DNA of 10,970 bases, from assembly GCA_945876665.1 (NCBI GenBank), contig CAMCPC010000021.1, positions 1-10,970 of the forward strand. Reading direction: 5' to 3'. The stretch is from an uncultured Oscillospiraceae bacterium (GTDB lineage Bacteria > Bacillota > Clostridia > UBA1381). A program made the position numbers and the translations under genes. Position 1 is the first letter of the stretch. Every line of letters begins with the position of its first letter. Below are positions 7,626-10,970 of this stretch, in pieces. Below the pieces are notes generated by a model, which saw only the letters and a program-made list of their open reading frames with translations, was not told where the DNA came from and did not search any database.

Positions 7626-8186
7626 ATGGGAATTATAGAGCTGTTTATTCTGGCGGTAGGGTTGTCAATGGACGCATTTGCCGTATCGGTCTGCAAGGGT
7701 CTTTCGCTTGGAAAAATTAAAATAAAGCATATGTGTATAGCAGGTTTGTGGTTCGGAGGCTTTCAGGCACTTATGCCGTTAATAGGATACCTGCTCGGCA
7801 GCAACTTTTCGGAACTTGTCGCGAAGTATGATCACTGGATTGCATTTGTGCTGCTTGCTTTAATCGGCGGTAATATGATAAAGGAAGCACTTGGCAAGGA
7901 GGAGGACAGCATGGACAACTCCATGGGGTTCAAAGCAATGCTTCTTCTTGCAATAGCCACAAGTATTGATGCTCTTGCCGTAGGCGTGACATTTGCGTTC
8001 CTTGATGTGCCAATTGTTCCTGCTATTTCATTCATAGGCGTGGTAACATTTGTGCTTAGCGCCATCGGTGTAAAGGCGGGAAGCCTGTTCGGATATAAAT
8101 ATAAATCGAAAGCGGAGCTGTGCGGAGGAATTATACTTATCCTGCTCGGGATTAAAATACTTCTCGAGGGTGTCGGAATTTTATAA
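7626..8186 (+). CDS. mntP: Manganese efflux pump MntP
   Basis: MntP exports Mn2+ across the cytoplasmic membrane and protects against manganese overload. The 186-residue product has the usual length and six predicted helices in two similar halves, each opening with the family's acidic motif: [14 protein letters not shown] (12-25, Asp16) and [15 protein letters not shown] (111-125, Asp115). A charged loop at 89-100 ([10 protein letters not shown]) divides the halves. GGAAGG about 8-10 nt upstream supports the ATG at 7626; an ATG at 7619 in another frame gives only a short stop-terminated peptide. It is 18 bp downstream of the exchanger gene and almost certainly cotranscribed, so the leader at 6411-6605 would control both. 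The gene ends 6 bp before a strong hairpin shared with the convergent aldolase-like gene. Confidence 0.95.
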   Translation: MGIIELFILAVGLSMDAFAVSVCKGLSLGKIKIKHMCIAGLWFGGFQALMPLIGYLLGSNFSELVAKYDHWIAFVLLALIGGNMIKEALGKEEDSMDNSMGFKAMLLLAIATSIDALAVGVTFAFLDVPIVPAISFIGVVTFVLSAIGVKAGSLFGYKYKSKAELCGGIILILLGIKILLEGVGIL

Positions 8187-8187
8187 G

Positions 8188-8225
8188 ATAAAAAGAGGCT
8201 GTCGGCATTTTGCCGACAGCCTCTT
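8188..8225 (-). terminator. Strong intrinsic terminator between convergent genes
   Basis: A perfect 15-bp stem joins 8193-8207 (AAGAGGCTGTCGGCA) to 8211-8225 around a 3-nt loop. On the minus strand it is followed by a T-rich tail (TTTTTATCTT) and begins 5 nt after the stop of the aldolase-like gene, so it is a proper minus-strand terminator. On the plus strand the tail is CTTGAAATTTA, with no T run, so it would stop mntP transcripts less well, though it may stabilise their 3' end. Confidence 0.93.
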
Positions 8226-8230
8226 GAAAT

Positions 8231-9211
8231 TTAGCATTCTTTGTCCCAAAGCTCCTGGAAGAATTCTGAATAATCTGTTCTTTCCTGCTTAATACATTCA
8301 ATAGCTGAACGCGGGTGAACGTTAAGTATACCTGTTATAAGATACGGTATATCGTAACCCCATACAAGACCTTCTTTTTTCAGCTTAAGCATTTCATCCT
8401 GAACAAACTTAAGAACAGGGTCAAGCTTGTATTTCGGATTCTTAAGGAAGCCTATAAGAGATTCCATAGCACAGTTTCCTGCGCCTCTGCCCATACCGCT
8501 CATTGTAGCATCAAGCATGCTTACGCCTCTTGCAGTAGCCTCAATAGTGTTTGCAAATGCCATCTGCTGATTGTTATGCGCATGAATACCGATTTTCTTG
8601 CCGTACTTTTCGCCGACCTCGGTGTACATTTCTGACAATTCACGAATCTGCTCCGGATACATTGAACCGTAGCTGTCAACTATGTAAATCATATCTACGC
8701 CGCTCTGACCGATAAGCTCAAGCGCCTGCTTGATATCCTTGTCGCTGGCGGTAGAGATTGCCATGATGTTGATACTTGTTTCGTAACCCTTTGCTTTGCA
8801 GTATTCCGCCATGTCAATAGCAGCCGGAATAGTGTTAATATACGTTGCAACACGTACCAAATCAATTACGCTGTCTTTTTTGTCGAGGATATCATGCTCA
8901 AGATCCGTTCTGCCTACGTCTGCCATGACAGATATTTTCATATCCGAATCATTGTCGCCGACGATGCTTCTGATTGATTCCTCATCACAAAACTTCCATT
9001 TACCGAATTTGTTTACATCAAAAAGCTCCTTTGAAGCCTTGTAGCCAAATTCCATGTAATCTACTCCCGCTTTTACATTTGCCTGATAAAGCTTCTTTAT
9101 GAATTCATCAGTGAAATAAAAGCTGTTTACCAATCCTCCGTCACGGATTGTTGCGTCCAAGACCTTTATGTCAGGTCTGTAAGACAATAATGTTCCTTGT
9201 TGTGGTGCCAT
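8231..9211 (-). CDS. DRE-TIM metallolyase, HMGL/4-hydroxy-2-oxovalerate aldolase-like, substrate unknown
   Basis: A 326-residue TIM-barrel enzyme of the HMG-CoA lyase/aldolase superfamily, which makes or breaks C-C bonds next to a carbonyl using a divalent metal. The signature strand is VLDATIRDGG at 17-26 (Asp19, Arg23, Asp24), the HxH metal ligands are in GIHAHNNQQMAFAN at 208-221, and the glycine-rich GMGRGAGNCAME follows at 239-250. A C-terminal segment WGYDIPYLITGILNVHPRSA at 284-303 is characteristic of the uncharacterised HOA-like branch in anaerobic Bacillota, as far as I recall it. There is no leucine-sensing domain, so it is not a second LeuA. No acyl-CoA partner, dehydrogenase or other pathway gene is adjacent. 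The start is fixed by TAGGAGG with an 8-nt spacer. It is monocistronic, with its own promoter and terminator. Confidence 0.88.
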   Translation of the reverse strand: MAPQQGTLLSYRPDIKVLDATIRDGGLVNSFYFTDEFIKKLYQANVKAGVDYMEFGYKASKELFDVNKFGKWKFCDEESIRSIVGDNDSDMKISVMADVGRTDLEHDILDKKDSVIDLVRVATYINTIPAAIDMAEYCKAKGYETSINIMAISTASDKDIKQALELIGQSGVDMIYIVDSYGSMYPEQIRELSEMYTEVGEKYGKKIGIHAHNNQQMAFANTIEATARGVSMLDATMSGMGRGAGNCAMESLIGFLKNPKYKLDPVLKFVQDEMLKLKKEGLVWGYDIPYLITGILNVHPRSAIECIKQERTDYSEFFQELWDKEC

Positions 9212-9267
9212 TATTTTTTCCTCCTACCATACTACATTATTTTTTGTTATTCACAAAAAACATATAT

Positions 9268-9296
9268 ATTTTACCAGATTTCTCTGAAAAAATCAA
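9268..9296 (-). promoter_or_regulatory. Promoter of the DRE-TIM aldolase-like gene
   Basis: On the minus strand TTGATT (9296-9291), a 17-bp spacer ending in TGG and TAAAAT (9273-9268) form a sigma-A promoter with an extended -10. Transcription would begin near 9261, leaving a leader of about 50 nt. Confidence 0.8.
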
Positions 9297-9368
9297 GAGG
9301 TTAAGGGGATTTTTTTAAGATTTAAAGCATATTTTATAAAAAAGACAGCATAAATGTGAAGATTTTCC

Positions 9369-9397
9369 TTGAAAAAAATGTTTAATTATGGTATTCT
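9369..9397 (+). promoter_or_regulatory. Promoter of the ArsB/NhaD transporter unit
   Basis: TTGAAA (9369-9374), a 17-bp spacer ending in TGG and TATTCT (9392-9397) form an extended -10 promoter. Start is expected near 9404, about 56 nt before the transporter ATG. The -10 overlaps the repeat cluster described separately. The remainder of the 248-bp intergenic stretch 9212-9459 is AT-rich, and I see no gene or stable RNA in it. Confidence 0.75.
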
Positions 9398-9425
9398 AAA
9401 TGTTGGTGCGTATTCAATGAATACC
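9390..9425. repeat. GTATTC/GAATAC repeat cluster over the -10 and start site (operator candidate)
   Basis: GTATTC occurs at 9391-9396 and again at 9410-9415, 19 bp apart start to start; GAATAC follows at 9419-9424. The second and third copies form GTATTC-AAT-GAATAC, a 6-bp inverted repeat with a 3-nt centre. The first and third extend to a 7-bp inverted repeat GGTATTC (9390-9396)/GAATACC (9419-9425). The first copy lies on the -10 and the others straddle the start of the transcript, a position typical of repressor binding. The palindrome could also form a small hairpin in the leader RNA. Confidence 0.5.
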
Positions 9426-9459
9426 ACAAGAAAGTTTTTTTACAAGGGGGTAGCTACTG

Positions 9460-10815
9460 ATGTTAGCAGCACAAATTTTATCTGTACTTATTTTCGTGGT
9501 AATGTTTGTATTGATTATCATGGAAAAATTTGAGCGTCAGAACGTAACGCTTATATGCGGATTGCTTACACTTGTTATAGTGTTCGGAATCTGCATGCAT
9601 GACATGGGGGCAGTTATAGAAACGCTGAATATACACAGCATATTCACACTGAATTTCTGGTATCAGGCGGAGGAAAGCGCCTCGAGCGGTATCAACTGGG
9701 CAACGATTATATTCATTGCGGGTATGATGGTAATGGTCGAGGGTATGGCAAAGGCAGGCTTTTTCAGATGGCTGTGTATGCGCCTTGCAAAGCTTGTAAA
9801 TTACAAGACAACAGCGCTTTTTATAACATTTATGATAATGTCAGCCGTACTTGCAATGTTTATCGACAGTATCACCGTTATACTGTTCCTTGCGGCAGTT
9901 ACGGTTGAGCTGGCGCAGCTTCTGAAGTTCAATCCGATTCCGATGATACTTTCGGAAATATTCTGCGCAAACCTTGGCGGAAGCGCCACAATGTGCGGTG
10001 ACCCGCCGAATATTATTATCGGTACATCACTCGGATATTCATTCGGTGACTTTATCACAAATACAGGTCTTATAGCAGGAATAGCGCTGATATTTGTTGT
10101 ATTTTATTTTTACTTCACATTCCGTAAGGAGCTTAATCAAAGCGAAAAAAATGTAATAGATATTGCAAAGCTTCCAAGACCTGAGGAAGCGATAACGAAT
10201 AAGAAAAGCTTTATTATAAGCACAATAATCTTCCTCATAGCAGTTGTATTGCTTATAACTCACGCACAGACACACCTTACAGTTGCATTCATAGGCTTGT
10301 TCATTGCGGTAATAACTATTATTACATCGGCAAAGGATGCAGGTGAAATAATTAAGAAGGTTGACTATAAAACACTTCTGTTCTTTATCGGTTTGTTCGT
10401 GGTAGTAGGCGGACTTGAGGAAACAGGTATATTGAAGATTGTTGCTGACTTTATCGGTCAGATAAGCGGCGGAAACATAATGCTTATGACTGCGATTATT
10501 ATATGGGTTTCTGCTATTGCCAGCGCATTTGTTGATAATATTCCGTTTGCGGCGACAATGATTCCTGTCATAAACTCACTTGCAGGAAGCGTACCCGGTG
10601 TAAATCTTGAGGTGCTTGCATGGGCTCTTTCAATGGGTACGGACATCGGCGGAAGCGCCACACCTATCGGCGCGTCGGCTAACGTTGTCGGAACGTCTGT
10701 TGCCGCAAAGGGGGGCTATCCTGTAGGATGGGGTACATACTGTAAAAACGCTGTTCCTGCAACGGTGATTGTGCTTATTGTTTCAACTGTGTGTATTTTT
10801 GTAAGATATTGCTAA
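9460..10815 (+). CDS. ArsB/NhaD-superfamily ion transporter (SLC13-like permease)
   Basis: A 451-residue membrane protein of the ion transporter superfamily that includes ArsB, NhaD and SLC13/DASS carriers. About 11-12 hydrophobic segments are visible, arranged as two related halves. Each half has an acidic helix motif (AMFIDSITVILFL at 132-144; SAFVDNIPFAATMIP at 355-369) followed by a re-entrant-loop motif (GGSATMCGDPPNIIIG at 173-188; GGSATPIGASANVVG at 397-411). The central polar loop at 222-250 divides the halves. The substrate cannot be read from sequence: Na+/H+ antiport, arsenite export and anion or dicarboxylate uptake all occur in this superfamily, and no arsR, arsC or other guide gene is next to it. 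The start has AAGGGGG about 10 nt upstream. It forms an operon with the kinase-like gene that begins 13 bp later. Confidence 0.85.
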   Translation: MLAAQILSVLIFVVMFVLIIMEKFERQNVTLICGLLTLVIVFGICMHDMGAVIETLNIHSIFTLNFWYQAEESASSGINWATIIFIAGMMVMVEGMAKAGFFRWLCMRLAKLVNYKTTALFITFMIMSAVLAMFIDSITVILFLAAVTVELAQLLKFNPIPMILSEIFCANLGGSATMCGDPPNIIIGTSLGYSFGDFITNTGLIAGIALIFVVFYFYFTFRKELNQSEKNVIDIAKLPRPEEAITNKKSFIISTIIFLIAVVLLITHAQTHLTVAFIGLFIAVITIITSAKDAGEIIKKVDYKTLLFFIGLFVVVGGLEETGILKIVADFIGQISGGNIMLMTAIIIWVSAIASAFVDNIPFAATMIPVINSLAGSVPGVNLEVLAWALSMGTDIGGSATPIGASANVVGTSVAAKGGYPVGWGTYCKNAVPATVIVLIVSTVCIFVRYC

Positions 10816-10828
10816 GGAGGTAATAAAG

Positions 10829-10970
10829 ATGTCAGAACAGGTTATTATTTCAATTGGACGTGAATACGGAAGCGGCGGACACGAAATCGCCGAAAAGCTT
10901 TCTGAAAGATTAGGTCTTGATATGTACGATGTGAATCTTCTCCGTGAAATAGCGGCAACGAAGAATCTTG
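10829..10970 (+). CDS. Cytidylate kinase-like protein (N-terminal 47 residues, cut by window edge)
   Basis: Only the start is present. The first residues include VIISIGREYGSGGHEIAEKL at 5-24, a variant nucleotide-binding loop typical of the 'cytidylate kinase-like' P-loop family (Cytidylate_kin2) common in anaerobic Bacillota, and then RLGLDMYDVNLLREIA, which matches the following helix-loop region. These proteins resemble CMP kinase but are distinct from Cmk, and their substrate is generally unknown. An optimal AAGGAGG at 10814-10820 lies 8 nt before the ATG and overlaps the stop codon of the transporter gene, so the two genes are probably transcribed and perhaps translated together. Confidence 0.85.
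   Translation, partial: MSEQVIISIGREYGSGGHEIAEKLSERLGLDMYDVNLLREIAATKNL

Noticed and set aside
8193..8225. The convergent hairpin as a full bidirectional terminator.
   Set aside because: The plus-strand tail is CTTGAAATTTA without a T run, so only the minus-strand terminator is well supported; plus-strand function is possible but weaker.

Overview
The window reads as chromosomal DNA of a Clostridia-type Bacillota, probably an anaerobic gut or rumen member of the Lachnospiraceae/Oscillospiraceae kind. This is inferred from strong AGGAGG-type ribosome binding sites, sigma-A promoters with 16-17 bp spacers in AT-rich intergenic DNA, moderate GC in genes, and the gene families present. All genes look intact apart from the two cut by the window edges. 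I see no insertion sequence, phage gene, CRISPR array, tRNA or rRNA.

Layout. (1) 1-1870, minus: leuA (2-isopropylmalate synthase, long form, last residues cut off). Ahead of it lies a 190-nt leader holding a consensus promoter, a 16-codon leader peptide with four consecutive Leu codons, and mutually exclusive pause, antiterminator and terminator hairpins. This is a complete ribosome-stalling leucine attenuator and the most striking element here, because leucine genes in Bacillota are more often T-box controlled. (2) 1912-5004, minus: a two-gene unit, a divergent cytoplasmic GH115-type alpha-glucuronidase followed 22 bp later by a secreted lytic-transglycosylase/copper-amine-oxidase-N-like protein. 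(3) 4985-6350, plus: eno (enolase), whose predicted promoter physically overlaps the divergent GH115 promoter.

(4) 6376-8186, plus: a consensus promoter, then a structured leader resembling the yybP-ykoY manganese riboswitch, then a CaCA-family cation/sodium exchanger and mntP (Mn2+ exporter). Together these read as a manganese (possibly Mn/Ca) efflux operon. (5) 8188-9296, minus: a monocistronic DRE-TIM metallolyase (HMGL/4-hydroxy-2-oxovalerate aldolase-like, substrate unknown) ending in a 15-bp perfect terminator hairpin shared with the convergent mntP. (6) 9369-end, plus: an ArsB/NhaD-superfamily ion transporter and, 13 bp downstream, the start of a cytidylate-kinase-like gene. The promoter of this unit carries a GTATTC/GAATAC repeat cluster that may be an operator.

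The regulatory logic is unusually legible: two RNA-based leaders (leucine attenuator, candidate Mn2+ riboswitch), two divergent promoter regions and one convergent terminator. Functional assignments rest on motif recognition by eye; no alignment or folding program was run.
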